DNA of 64,000 nucleotides from Pseudomonas sessilinigenes (GCF_003850565.1 NZ_CP027706.1:1674001-1738000); one strand, 5' to 3'; positions 53,253 through 61,523 are shown, counted from the stretch's first letter. Numbers and translations: made by a program. Notes: a model not told the origin generated them from the sequence alone.

Positions 53253-54260
53253 ATGATGAATCTGAACGAACCCCGCGAGCTGGCCTCCCTGCTCGAAGCC
53301 TTCCTGTTGGCCTCGGGTAAGCCCCAGTCCCTGGAGCGCCTTTTCGAGCTGTTCGAGGATGCCGAACGGCCGGAGCCGGCGGTGTTCAAGAAGGCCCTGG
53401 TGCTGCTGGGCAAGTCCTGCGAGGGACGAGCCTTCGAACTCAAGGAAGTGGCTTCAGGCTATCGCTTGCAGATCCGTGAGAAGTTCTCTCCCTGGGTCGG
53501 TCGCCTGTGGGAAGAGCGGCCCCAGCGTTACTCCCGCGCCTTGTTGGAAACCATGGCCCTGATTGCCTATCGCCAGCCGATCACCCGGGGCGAGATCGAG
53601 GATGTGCGTGGCGTGGCGGTCAACAGCAATATCGTCAAGACCCTGATCGAGCGCGAGTGGATTCGCGTGGTGGGTTATCGCGACGTGCCGGGAAAACCGG
53701 CGATGTTTGCCACCACCAAGGCCTTTCTCGATCACTTCAACCTCAAGAGTCTCGACGAGCTGCCACCGTTGGCCGAGCTGCGGGAAATGGAGGCCGAGCC
53801 GGTGCTGGAGTTCGATGACGCCCCCGTGCCCGAACACCTGCAGCAACTGGCAGACGCCAGCGCCGAGCCGGAAGAACCCAAGGAAGAGACCAGCTTCCAC
53901 ACCCTGCTGCTGGAGCTGGACTCCATGGAGGAGGGGCTCAAGACCGACTTCGACGACTTGCATCGCGACGGTGTCGAGGTATCCGGTAGCCCGGAGCTAT
54001 TGGAGAGCCTGCCAGACGTGGCCGATAGCGAGTTGTCGTTGCAGGCCGAGCCTGTGCTTGAAGAGGCAGAGGAGCCGTTGCTTGCGCAGGCCCCTGCACA
54101 GCCCCCGTCTGTCGATGACGATGTGCTGGGCGTTGCCGAGGCGCGGGCCAAGCTGCTGGCGGCAGTGGCGGCGTTGGAGCCTCAATTGAGCGAGGAGGAG
54201 GCCGAGGCCCTGGCGCTGGCCGAGGCCATCGAGCAGGAGCGGCGCCTGCTGGACGACTGA
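53253..54260 (+). CDS. scpB: Segregation and condensation protein B, with acidic extension
   Basis: A 335-residue ScpB: paired winged helices in the first about 180 residues (LASLLEAFLLASGKPQSLERL, LLETMALIAYRQPITRGEIEDVRGV, VGYRDVPGKPAMFATTKAFLDHF) that bind ScpA as a dimer. The C-terminal 150 residues are a long, acidic, low-complexity tail (many Glu, Asp, Leu, Ala; PEEPKEETSFH), nearly doubling the usual length of about 200; long tails of this kind occur in pseudomonads. The gene starts 9 bp after scpA, so they form an operon. Confidence 0.9.
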   Translation: MMNLNEPRELASLLEAFLLASGKPQSLERLFELFEDAERPEPAVFKKALVLLGKSCEGRAFELKEVASGYRLQIREKFSPWVGRLWEERPQRYSRALLETMALIAYRQPITRGEIEDVRGVAVNSNIVKTLIEREWIRVVGYRDVPGKPAMFATTKAFLDHFNLKSLDELPPLAELREMEAEPVLEFDDAPVPEHLQQLADASAEPEEPKEETSFHTLLLELDSMEEGLKTDFDDLHRDGVEVSGSPELLESLPDVADSELSLQAEPVLEEAEEPLLAQAPAQPPSVDDDVLGVAEARAKLLAAVAALEPQLSEEEAEALALAEAIEQERRLLDD

Positions 54261-54436
54261 CCCCGCGGCCGGCCAGCAAAAAAATGCCTCGATGCTGGCT
54301 TATCGACTAGTCTGTGATGCGCAACCGCCGTCATGAGCGTATGATTCGCGACCTTTTGGCGATCCCTTCGCCACAAACCTGTTTTTCCATGTCTTCAGGC
54401 CGCTCAGCCTGAAGCGATACACCGGGAGGTGCCCAG

Positions 54437-55594
54437 ATGAGCGATAAAGACCAGAACGACCAGGACATTCGTCCGTCCGGCGAGAAACTGCAGAAAGTCC
54501 TCGCCCGTATTGGCGTGGGCTCGCGCCGCGACGTCGAGACCTGGATCAGCCAGGGCCGGATCAAGGTCAATGGCACCGAGGCCACCCTGGGCCTGCGTGT
54601 CGACCTGCACGATGCCATTTCCATCGATGGCAAGGTCATCAAGCGTGAAGAGGCTGCCGAATCGGTACGCCGCGTCATCATGTACAACAAGCCTGACGGC
54701 GAGATCTGCACTCGCGACGACCCGGAAGGCCGTCCGACCGTGTTCGACAAGCTGCCGCGTCCTCGCGAAGGCCGCTGGATCAATATCGGGCGCCTGGACA
54801 TCAACACCACCGGACTGCTGATGTTCACCACCGACGGTGAGCTGGCCAACCGCCTGATGCACCCTTCCTACGAGATGGACCGTGAGTACGCAGTACGTGT
54901 GCGCGGTGAAGTCGATGACGAGATGATCGATCGCCTCAAGGCGGGCGTCATGCTCGAAGACGGTCCTGCCAAGTTCACCGACATCCAGCAGGCACCGGGT
55001 GGAGAAGGCTTCAACCACTGGTATCACTGTGTGGTGATGGAAGGGCGCAACCGTGAAGTGCGCCGCCTGTGGGAGTCCCAGGGGCTGGTGGTCAGCCGCC
55101 TGAAGCGCGTGCGTTTCGGGCCGGTGTTCCTCAACTCCGACCTGCCCATGGGCCGCTGGCGCGAAATGAGCCAGTACGAAGTGGATGTGCTCAGCGCCGA
55201 AGTTGGCCTGACGCCGGTGGCAATGCCACAGCTCAATGCCAAGTCCAAGGAAAAGCTGGAGCGCCTGCAGCGCAAATCCTCGCGCCCCATGGCCAAGGGC
55301 GAGCGCGTGCGGACCCTGCGTCCGGCCAACGGCGCCCCGGTTGCCCCGCGTGCTCCGCGCGAGCCGCAACTGGAAGGTGAACGCCCTGGCCGCAAGCCAG
55401 CGGCCCGTCCGGATGGTGAACGTGCCCCACGGGCTCCACGTCCAGCGGCCGGCCGTGGCACCCCGGTAGCCGAGCGTCCGGCGGACACCAAGCGTCCGGC
55501 CCCCAAGTCCAAGCGCCCAAGCCCGGGTCTGGACAAGGACGCCCCATCGGGCAAGCGCCGTGGTGCACCTGCCGGTCGTCGCAAGCCTGAGTGA
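54437..55594 (+). CDS. rluB: 23S rRNA pseudouridine(2605) synthase RluB
   Basis: A 385-residue RsuA/RluB/E/F-type synthase: N-terminal S4 RNA-binding domain (residues about 17-65, KLQKVLARIGVGSRRDVETW), a catalytic core with D121 in GRLDINTTGLL, and VRGEVDDEMIDRL, EGRNREVRRLWE and VSRLKRVRFGP blocks. A basic, proline/arginine-rich tail (about residues 285-385) is predicted disordered and may help RNA binding. It makes pseudouridine in helix 93 of 23S rRNA. It lies 176 bp after scpB and is followed by a strong terminator. Confidence 0.92.
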   Translation: MSDKDQNDQDIRPSGEKLQKVLARIGVGSRRDVETWISQGRIKVNGTEATLGLRVDLHDAISIDGKVIKREEAAESVRRVIMYNKPDGEICTRDDPEGRPTVFDKLPRPREGRWINIGRLDINTTGLLMFTTDGELANRLMHPSYEMDREYAVRVRGEVDDEMIDRLKAGVMLEDGPAKFTDIQQAPGGEGFNHWYHCVVMEGRNREVRRLWESQGLVVSRLKRVRFGPVFLNSDLPMGRWREMSQYEVDVLSAEVGLTPVAMPQLNAKSKEKLERLQRKSSRPMAKGERVRTLRPANGAPVAPRAPREPQLEGERPGRKPAARPDGERAPRAPRPAAGRGTPVAERPADTKRPAPKSKRPSPGLDKDAPSGKRRGAPAGRRKPE

Positions 55595-55612
55595 TTCTGG
55601 CCTGCAAACAAC

Positions 55613-55642
55613 AACGCCAACCCTCGGGTTGGCGTTTTTTTT
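55613..55642 (+). terminator. Rho-independent terminator after rluB
   Basis: Perfect 11-bp stem AACGCCAACCC / GGGTTGGCGTT with a 2-nt loop followed by eight T residues. Confidence 0.95.
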
Positions 55643-55673
55643 ACCTGCGATCCTGGCATCGCCGTAGCGGTGC

Positions 55674-56639
55674 CTAGAAGGCGAACTGCCCGTCGAACAC
55701 TGGCTTGTTATCCGCTGCCAGCACTCCGCTGCTGAAGATCAGATCCAGGTGATGGCTGCCCTTGGCGCCGCCCCCCAGGCCCAGGTGCAGGCCGCAATGG
55801 CGCTCCTCGAAGCCGGAGTTGCGTCCGTACAGCGACTTTATGCCCTCGTTGGTGCCGATCCCCAGTTCCTCGATCCGCCGGTTCGAGGGGTTGGCGTCCA
55901 GGTATTTGTTGAAGTCGTTGGCCAGCCCGGGAACCTGGGTAGCGACCTGGCGAATGCTCGAATTCTCGATCCACAGTTCCAGGGGCGTTTCCAGCACCCC
56001 GTACTTGCGGGCGAACGGGATGGTACTGAGGAAGGTGCCGAGAAACTTCACATGGCCATTGATCTGGTCACTGTGGGTGGCGATTTCCCCTGGCGCCAGG
56101 TCGTAGTTGCCGACACCGTTGATGTCGGTCCATTTTTTCACCGTGTCCAAGGGGGCTTCGAAGTACGAGCCCTGTGGGTCGCTGAAGCTCAAGGTGCTGG
56201 CCTGGGACAGGCGTCGGATCAGGGTGGCATTGAGGTCGGCGATACGCTGTGGCTCGACGCTGAAGGTGTCGTAGAAGTACTCGCCGTAATCCTTGAACAA
56301 CAGGGATTTCTTCCAGTGCTCGGCCATCAGTCCATGTAGCGGGCGCAGGAATTCAGGCCCGTCGGGACGTGGCTGGGGCAGGGTCGAGGAATCGTAGAAA
56401 AAGATGTAGAGGTCACATTCGGTGATGGCCCGGACGAGGTTCTCGGCCGGTTCCAGGTCCAGGCGCAAGGCGCTGATGTTCAGCTGCGTGGCCTGGCGGG
56501 CTTGTTCGATGATGGTTGCGATCATCGCCTGGTACTCGGCGGTATGGCCGATCACTACCCTGGCCGGGCCCAGGCCGTTCAGGGCCGGGTGCCGTTCGAG
56601 GTAGTACAGGAAATGACGGATGGCGCGAATTGGGTCCAT
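55674..56639 (-). CDS. M29 aminopeptidase T-like metalloenzyme next to a small acidic peptide gene
   Basis: A 321-residue protein with the outline of clan M29 (aminopeptidase T) enzymes. Metal-ligand candidates keep the M29 order: E185 in L-A-P-G-E, E258 in EELGIGTN, H285 in LHLGLGG, and H297 and D299 in SHHLDLIF. The first 100 residues (MDPIRAIRHFLYYLERHP, RVVIGHTAEYQAM) replace the usual AmpT N-terminus. An AGGGAGG ribosome binding site precedes the ATG at 56639. It lies 62 bp after the 45-codon peptide gene on the same strand, and an enzyme-plus-peptide pair suggests peptide modification or processing. Whether it is a peptidase or another activity is open. Confidence 0.7.
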   Translation of the reverse strand: MDPIRAIRHFLYYLERHPALNGLGPARVVIGHTAEYQAMIATIIEQARQATQLNISALRLDLEPAENLVRAITECDLYIFFYDSSTLPQPRPDGPEFLRPLHGLMAEHWKKSLLFKDYGEYFYDTFSVEPQRIADLNATLIRRLSQASTLSFSDPQGSYFEAPLDTVKKWTDINGVGNYDLAPGEIATHSDQINGHVKFLGTFLSTIPFARKYGVLETPLELWIENSSIRQVATQVPGLANDFNKYLDANPSNRRIEELGIGTNEGIKSLYGRNSGFEERHCGLHLGLGGGAKGSHHLDLIFSSGVLAADNKPVFDGQFAF

Positions 56640-56701
56640 AAAACCTCCCTGTAGGACAGAAGTGACCGGGGCAGGCCAGGGCCCGCCCCGGTGCAAGCGT
56701 C

Positions 56702-56839
56702 TTACATCGGCCACATGGCAGTGCCGAATGGCACCACGGCATCGGCTTGCATCATTTCCACGGCGGCATCATGGGTTGCTGCTTCGAACCAATCGTCCAG
56801 TTGCAGTTCGGTTTCCAGATCTTGTTCCAGTACTTGCAT
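56702..56839 (-). CDS. Acidic 45-residue peptide, candidate RiPP-type precursor
   Basis: An ORF of 45 codons beginning MQVLEQDLETELQLDDWFEA and ending AVVPFGTAMWPM, with AGGAG 8 bp before the ATG. It has ten Asp/Glu residues, one His and no Lys or Arg, all acidic residues lying in the first 33 positions. The last twelve residues are uncharged and hydrophobic with Pro, Gly, Trp and Met. This leader-plus-core outline, and the enzyme gene downstream, fit a ribosomally made, modified peptide precursor. No known family was recognised; it might also be a small regulator or partner protein. Confidence 0.6.
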   Translation of the reverse strand: MQVLEQDLETELQLDDWFEAATHDAAVEMMQADAVVPFGTAMWPM

Positions 56840-56940
56840 GGTGCTTCTCCTGAATGACATTGCGCATGACAGTCCATTGACGGAACGGATCGACAGCGAT
56901 GAGCGGGATGGTTACCGAGGCTGCCCATTCGTTCCCGGGG

Positions 56941-56965
56941 CTTGCCGGGTGACTGATCCGGCAAG
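56941..56965. promoter_or_regulatory. Inverted repeat upstream of the peptide gene
   Basis: Perfect 8-bp arms CTTGCCGG / CCGGCAAG with a 9-bp spacer, about 100 bp upstream of the peptide start on the minus strand. It could be a regulator operator or a leader hairpin. Confidence 0.45.
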
Positions 56966-57001
56966 TGGCTGGAAACCTAGACCAGGGTGTTTTGAAGTGC
57001 A

Positions 57002-57024
57002 AAAAAATAATTAGATTATTTTTT
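57002..57024. repeat. AT-only palindrome in an AT-rich patch
   Basis: Perfect 10-bp arms AAAAAATAAT / ATTATTTTTT with a 3-bp TAG centre. It is the core of an AT-rich stretch (about 56990-57070) in a region otherwise around 60 percent GC, suggesting a promoter, a nucleoid-protein (MvaT-type) site or acquired DNA. No other gene is seen in 56840-57359 apart from the operator-like repeat; TTACG / CGTAA half-sites cluster at 57161-57186. Confidence 0.6.
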
Positions 57025-57359
57025 GATGGACTTTATTTTCTATTTTCATCTGCTGATTTTAGCTCGGGAAAACAAAAAGCTAGGGATTGTCCCGGGGAAA
57101 ATGGCCGGCGGCGTCAATTTGCAGTCGGCCGCTGGATGGATCTGTGGTGGCAAAAATACGTTACGCATCGTAAAGAAATGCTTACGAAAAAGGAGGCTTT
57201 TACCGGTGGAGCCACGGCTTCTGGTTTGCTGTAAGGAAAATCTTCCGAAGGCAACCTCGTGCCTGGGCTCAGAGGGCTCTGGCCCGCTTGTTCCAGGGCG
57301 CCAAGGACGGTGAGATGTGCACATGCCTGCGTACAGGTGCATAACAAGAAGGAGGCGCA

Positions 57360-57509
57360 ATGAACGCCGCAACCGACTTTAACCGACACCCTTCGAAGGG
57401 CGATGACCATCGCTTCTTTACCGACGACCCCACTCGGTCTGTCCCATTTTTTGCCGCCGATGCCGAGCATCGAGCAGGCCACGCAAGATCCCGGTTACCG
57501 GCACGCTGA
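57360..57509 (+). CDS. Possible 49-residue protein with a near-perfect Shine-Dalgarno
   Basis: The ORF reads MNAATDFNRHPSKGDDHRFF, TDDPTRSVPFFAADAEHRAG, HARSRLPAR, and ends TGA-TAA. AAGGAGG lies 6 bp before the ATG. The peptide is hydrophilic with no membrane helix or recognised motif; the N-terminal half is charged and the C-terminus basic. Whether it is translated depends on a promoter not seen here. It lies 350 bp before aroP, on the same strand. Confidence 0.4.
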   Translation: MNAATDFNRHPSKGDDHRFFTDDPTRSVPFFAADAEHRAGHARSRLPAR

Positions 57510-57742
57510 TAAGCGATGTCTGGCGGCAGGGGGGCAGGGGTGTACAATGCCCGGCGTTTTAACTGTGACCCCACTGCGTATCCGCGCATTTTGCGTCTGG
57601 ACAGCGGTTTCCAGCCTGCTTGTATAGCCTTGGAAACACCTGCACAGAACCAATAACTCAAGGTTATCCACCTTGTTCATTCCGTCGCGTCACGAGCGTG
57701 ATGGGTTCGATTTCGTCACAGATAAAAACAAACAGGTGACGC

Positions 57743-57805
57743 ATGACCGTTAAAAAAACGCTGAACTTCTGGTGCCTGCGCTGGGGTTTGATCCGCGCCG
57801 CTTAA
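57743..57805 (+). CDS. Candidate leader peptide of aroP
   Basis: A 20-codon ORF, MTVKKTLNFWCLRWGLIRAA, preceded by AGGTGA. It has Phe9, Trp10 and Trp14 in its centre and lies 58 bp upstream of the aroP start, an aromatic amino acid permease. Its last codons (from 57785) overlap a segment that can pair with the region just before aroP. This is the layout of an attenuating leader peptide responding to an aromatic amino acid, and has not, as far as I know, been described for aroP. Confidence 0.65.
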   Translation: MTVKKTLNFWCLRWGLIRAA

Positions 57806-57845
57806 GCCTTCACCGGGCGGCAACGTCTGCAAATATCATCAAACC
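57785..57845 (+). promoter_or_regulatory. Base-pairing element linking the leader ORF to the aroP ribosome-binding region
   Basis: GGTTTGAT (57785-57792, inside the leader ORF, after the second Trp codon) is the exact complement of ATCAAACC (57838-57845), 18 bp before the aroP ATG. An inner stem GCCGC / GCGGC (57797-57801 and 57817-57821) nests inside it and has the leader stop codon in its loop. A ribosome held at the Trp codons would cover or free the outer arm. Confidence 0.6.
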
Positions 57846-57863
57846 TTGCGTGAGAAAGTTTTC

Positions 57864-59285
57864 ATGAGTGGACAAAACTCGCAGTCAGGCGAGCTGAAAC
57901 GCGGCCTGAAAAATCGCCATATCCAATTGATCGCCCTGGGTGGCGCAATCGGTACTGGCCTGTTCCTGGGTTCGGCAGGTGTACTCAAGTCCGCTGGCCC
58001 GTCGATGATCCTCGGCTATGCCATTTGTGGCTTCATCGCCTTCATGATCATGCGCCAGTTGGGCGAAATGATCGTCGAGGAGCCTGTGGCCGGTTCCTTC
58101 AGCCACTTCGCGCACAAGTACTGGGGCGGCTTTGCCGGCTTTCTCTCCGGCTGGAACTGCTGGATCCTCTATATCCTGGTGGGCATGTCGGAGCTGACGG
58201 CAGTCGGCAAGTACATCCACTACTGGTGGCCGGACGTCCCGACCTGGGCTTCGGCAGCCGTGTTCTTCGTCATGATCAACGCCATCAACCTGGCCAACGT
58301 CAAGGTTTTCGGCGAGGCCGAGTTCTGGTTCGCCATCATCAAGGTGGTGGCAATCGTTGGCATGATCGCCCTGGGCAGCTACCTGCTGGTCAGTGGGCAC
58401 GGTGGCCCGCAGGCATCGGTGAGCAACCTGTGGTCCCACGGTGGCTTCTTCCCTAATGGGGTTAGCGGCCTGGTGATGGCCATGGCGATCATCATGTTCT
58501 CCTTTGGCGGCCTGGAAATGCTCGGCTTCACCGCCGCCGAGGCCGACAAGCCGAAGACCGTGATCCCCAAGGCGATCAACCAGGTGATCTACCGTATCCT
58601 GATTTTCTACATCGGTGCCCTGGTGGTGCTGCTGTCGCTGACCCCGTGGGACACTTTGCTGGGCACCCTCAACGCCTCCGGCGATGCCTACAGCGGCAGC
58701 CCGTTTGTCCAGGTGTTCTCGATGCTCGGTAGCAACACCGCGGCGCATATCCTCAACTTCGTGGTCCTGACGGCCGCCTTGTCGGTGTACAACAGCGGCA
58801 CCTATTGCAACAGCCGCATGCTCCTGGGCATGGCCGAGCAGGGCGATGCCCCGCGTGCCCTGGCCAAGATCGACAAGCGTGGCGTACCGGTGTTGTCGAT
58901 CCTGGCCTCGGCGGTGGTGACCTTCGTCGCGGTGGTACTCAACTACCTGATCCCGCAACACGCCCTGGAGCTGTTGATGTCCCTGGTGGTGGCCACCCTG
59001 GTGATCAACTGGGCAATGATCAGCTACTCGCACTTCAAGTTCCGCCAGCACATGAACCGTACTGGCCAGACCTCGACGTTCAAGGCCCTGTGGTACCCCT
59101 ACGGCAACTACGTCTGCCTGGCATTCGTGGTGTTCATCCTCGGTATCATGCTGATGATCCCGGGTATCCAGATCTCGGTGTACGCGATCCCTGTGTGGGT
59201 GGTGTTCATGTGGGTCTGCTACAGCATCAAGGTCAAGCGCAGCGCTCAACAACCGCTGCAGGCCGCCAGCTCCTCGCTGAAGTAA
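57864..59285 (+). CDS. aroP: Aromatic amino acid permease AroP
   Basis: A 473-residue amino acid permease of the APC superfamily with 12 helices. Sequence agreement with E. coli AroP is close across its length: LKRGLKNRHIQLIALGGAIGTGLFLGSAGV, the EEPVAGSFSHFAHKYWGGFAGFLSGWN block, VKVFGEAEFWFAIIKVV and LSVYNSGTYCNSRMLLGMAEQG. It imports Phe, Tyr and Trp with protons. The start at 57864 gives MSGQNSQSG, with a weak GAGAAAG ribosome binding site, consistent with regulated translation. The long leader upstream carries the leader peptide and hairpins. Confidence 0.92.
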   Translation: MSGQNSQSGELKRGLKNRHIQLIALGGAIGTGLFLGSAGVLKSAGPSMILGYAICGFIAFMIMRQLGEMIVEEPVAGSFSHFAHKYWGGFAGFLSGWNCWILYILVGMSELTAVGKYIHYWWPDVPTWASAAVFFVMINAINLANVKVFGEAEFWFAIIKVVAIVGMIALGSYLLVSGHGGPQASVSNLWSHGGFFPNGVSGLVMAMAIIMFSFGGLEMLGFTAAEADKPKTVIPKAINQVIYRILIFYIGALVVLLSLTPWDTLLGTLNASGDAYSGSPFVQVFSMLGSNTAAHILNFVVLTAALSVYNSGTYCNSRMLLGMAEQGDAPRALAKIDKRGVPVLSILASAVVTFVAVVLNYLIPQHALELLMSLVVATLVINWAMISYSHFKFRQHMNRTGQTSTFKALWYPYGNYVCLAFVVFILGIMLMIPGIQISVYAIPVWVVFMWVCYSIKVKRSAQQPLQAASSSLK

Positions 59286-59304
59286 GCGTCATCTGGCAAC
59301 CACA

Positions 59305-59331
59305 GACCCGGCTTCGGCCGGGTCTTTCGTT
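59305..59331 (+). terminator. Rho-independent terminator after aroP
   Basis: Perfect 8-bp stem GACCCGGC / GCCGGGTC capped by a TTCG tetraloop and followed by TTTCGTTT. Confidence 0.92.
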
Positions 59332-59402
59332 TCCGGGGGGAGTGCCACGGCGTGGCTGGAATGGGCGTATCCTGTAGGCCTTGCAAGAAGGATTGCTGTT
59401 CC

Positions 59403-59816
59403 ATGCTGGTGATTTCCAACAACGTGCATCTGCCGGATGCCGAGATCGAGTTGACTGCCATCCGCGCCCAGGGGGCTGGTGGGCAGAACGTCAATAAAGT
59501 GTCCAGCGCCGTGCATCTGCGCTTCGATATTCCTGCCTCATCGCTGCCGCCTTTCTACAAGGAGCGCCTGCTGGCGCTGCGCGACAGCCGTATCACCGCT
59601 GAGGGGGTGATCATCCTCAAGGCCCAGCAGTACCGTACCCAGGAGCAGAATCGTGCCGATGCCCTGGAGCGCCTGGTGGAATTGATCCAGGGCGCAATCA
59701 AGGTAGAGAAGAAGCGTCGACCCACCAAGCCTACCCTGGGCTCGCAAAAGCGTCGCCTGGAGGGCAAGGCCAAGCGGGGCAGTATCAAGGCCGGTCGTGG
59801 CAAGGTGGACTTCTAG
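59403..59816 (+). CDS. arfB: Peptidyl-tRNA hydrolase ArfB (ribosome rescue factor)
   Basis: A 137-residue ArfB/YaeJ protein: the release-factor-like GGQ motif at residues 26-28 ([13 protein letters not shown]) that hydrolyses peptidyl-tRNA, followed by LRFDI and [12 protein letters not shown], and a basic C-terminal tail ([23 protein letters not shown]) that enters the empty mRNA channel of stalled ribosomes. It backs up tmRNA-mediated rescue. Its 3' end overlaps the convergent MFS gene by 4 bp. Confidence 0.93.
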   Translation: MLVISNNVHLPDAEIELTAIRAQGAGGQNVNKVSSAVHLRFDIPASSLPPFYKERLLALRDSRITAEGVIILKAQQYRTQEQNRADALERLVELIQGAIKVEKKRRPTKPTLGSQKRRLEGKAKRGSIKAGRGKVDF

Positions 59817-61012
59817 GCGCTCTCGCGTTCTTTGCGCTGCTTGGGGGCCTGGTGGTACAGGTACAGGCTCAGCGCCAACCCGCTGCAGGAGGCCAAGGCG
59901 GCGAACAAAAAGATCGAGGCAAAGCCGAAACCGGCGGCAATGGCCCCGGCCAGCGGGCCGGTGATCCCCAGTGACAGGTCGACGAACAGCGAGTAGGCAC
60001 CCACTGCCGCGCCCCGGCTGGAGGCGGGTACCAGGTTCACCGCTTCCACCCCCAGGGCCGGGAACACCAGGGAGAAACCGAAGCCGCTCAGGGCTGCTCC
60101 GGCCAGGGCCCAGTACGCGTCGCTGGCCAGCCACAGCAGCAACAGGCCGAGGGTTTCCACGGTCAGGCAGGCGATCGCCACCCGAAAGCCCCCTAGGCGA
60201 TTGATCAGGTTGCCGAACAACAGCCGGGCACCGATGAAGCTGGCGCCGAACAGGCTCAGGGCCAACACCGCGTTGGACCAGTCCCGGGTGGCGTAGTACA
60301 GGGTGATGAAGGTGGCGATGGTGCCAAAGCCGATGGAACCCAGGGCCAGGCCGCAGCCATGGGGGAAGACCTTGCCCAGTACATGGATGAATGGCAGGCG
60401 TTCGCCGGCGACGATGGGCGCGGCCAGTTTTGGCCAGGCCAGCAACAGGCCGAGCACAGCCAGCAGGATGATGCTCACCCCCATGCTCCACAGCCCCAGC
60501 TGCTTGACCAGCAGCACCCCCAGCGGAGCGCCGATGGCCAGGGCGCCATAGCTGGCGATGCCGTTCCAGGAGATGACCTTGGCGGTGTTCTGGGCGCCGA
60601 CCCGGCCGATGCCCCAGCCGATGGAGCCCGAGCCCACCAGGCTTTCCGCGCTACCCAATACCAGGCGGCCGATCAGCAGGCTGGCCAGGCTCAGCACCGG
60701 AAACGGCTGCAGCCAGGCCGACGCCAGCATGAACACACCACTCAGGCCGCAGCCCACCAGGCCGTACATCACCGCGCGCTTGCTGCCCTGATTGTCGATG
60801 ATGCGCCCGGCGTAGGGGCGACTGAGCAGGGTGGCCAGGTATTGCACGCTGATCACCAGGCCGGCGACCACCGCGCCGAAGCCCAGGTCGCTGTGGACAT
60901 AACCTGGCAGCACCGCCAGGGGGATGCCGATATTCAGGTAGCCGATGAAGGTGAACAGGACGATGGAAACGACTTGCAGCGTGACCGCCAAGGGGCGCTG
61001 GGTATCTGGCAT
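59813..61012 (-). CDS. MFS transporter, YhhS-like (arabinose-efflux group)
   Basis: A 399-residue, 12-helix MFS protein. The block [19 protein letters not shown], motif A-like [18 protein letters not shown] (between helices 2 and 3) and central [13 protein letters not shown] are typical of the YhhS/YfcJ group, linked to sugar or drug efflux. The ATG at 61012 gives the usual length; the longer upstream frame is not needed. It stands alone. Confidence 0.85.
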   Translation of the reverse strand: MPDTQRPLAVTLQVVSIVLFTFIGYLNIGIPLAVLPGYVHSDLGFGAVVAGLVISVQYLATLLSRPYAGRIIDNQGSKRAVMYGLVGCGLSGVFMLASAWLQPFPVLSLASLLIGRLVLGSAESLVGSGSIGWGIGRVGAQNTAKVISWNGIASYGALAIGAPLGVLLVKQLGLWSMGVSIILLAVLGLLLAWPKLAAPIVAGERLPFIHVLGKVFPHGCGLALGSIGFGTIATFITLYYATRDWSNAVLALSLFGASFIGARLLFGNLINRLGGFRVAIACLTVETLGLLLLWLASDAYWALAGAALSGFGFSLVFPALGVEAVNLVPASSRGAAVGAYSLFVDLSLGITGPLAGAIAAGFGFASIFLFAALASCSGLALSLYLYHQAPKQRKERESA

Positions 61013-61134
61013 GGGAAGGGGTCCGCTACTGCAGCTAGATAGAATAGATAGGCTGCTCATGATACCGGTGTAGGCGTGGCAAAAGGGGGAGAAATCGACG
61101 TGCAGTGCCGATGCCTGTCGCTTGCAGGAAGGTG

Positions 61135-61317
61135 TCAGGCGTCCTTGTTGCCCAGCAGCTGGGTCGTGACCAGGGCGGCGAGGGCATTTTCCTGAGTGCC
61201 GAAACGGCTCAGCAGGACGGCTTGTTTTTGCGGGCTAAGGCGATTCCAGACTTCGATCATGTGCTGTGCGGTGTCGATCAGCACAGTGGCCTGGGTTTCG
61301 CTGAAGGTGTCGGTCAT
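61135..61317 (-). CDS. Small helical protein of unknown function
   Basis: A 60-residue protein, [20 protein letters not shown] and onwards, ending LLGNKDA, with two amphipathic helices ([31 protein letters not shown]). Conserved in pseudomonads as far as its composition suggests, but no function is recognised. It is 75 bp downstream of a second small ORF on the same strand. Confidence 0.55.
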   Translation of the reverse strand: MTDTFSETQATVLIDTAQHMIEVWNRLSPQKQAVLLSRFGTQENALAALVTTQLLGNKDA

Positions 61318-61391
61318 GAAGGGCTCGGGTGGGTTCAGGCGGTGTGGAAAGCGCTTGATTAGCGCTTTCCACACTGTCTGGCTACAGCTTC

Positions 61392-61523
61392 TCAGTCTTC
61401 GCTGTCGGTCTTGCGACTGTCAGCGGCTTCTTTGGCGGCAGGCTTTTCGGCACTGGCTTGTGGCGGGGTTGTCTGCTCAGTTTCGTGCAGGCTTGGGAAG
61501 GGGAGATTCGGGATCTCGTGCAT
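61392..61523 (-). CDS. Small acidic, disordered protein of unknown function
   Basis: A 43-residue ORF beginning MHEIPNLPFPSLHETEQTTP and ending AADSRKTDSED, with GGAG 8 bp before the ATG. Proline/threonine- and alanine/lysine-rich, predicted disordered, no motif recognised. Codon use and the ribosome binding site suggest translation. It probably shares a transcript with the 60-residue gene downstream. Confidence 0.5.
   Translation of the reverse strand: MHEIPNLPFPSLHETEQTTPPQASAEKPAAKEAADSRKTDSED

Noticed and set aside
57023..57313. A 96-codon open frame in the gap before aroP
   Set aside because: No family, no good ribosome binding site, mixed composition across an AT-rich to GC-rich boundary; probably not coding.
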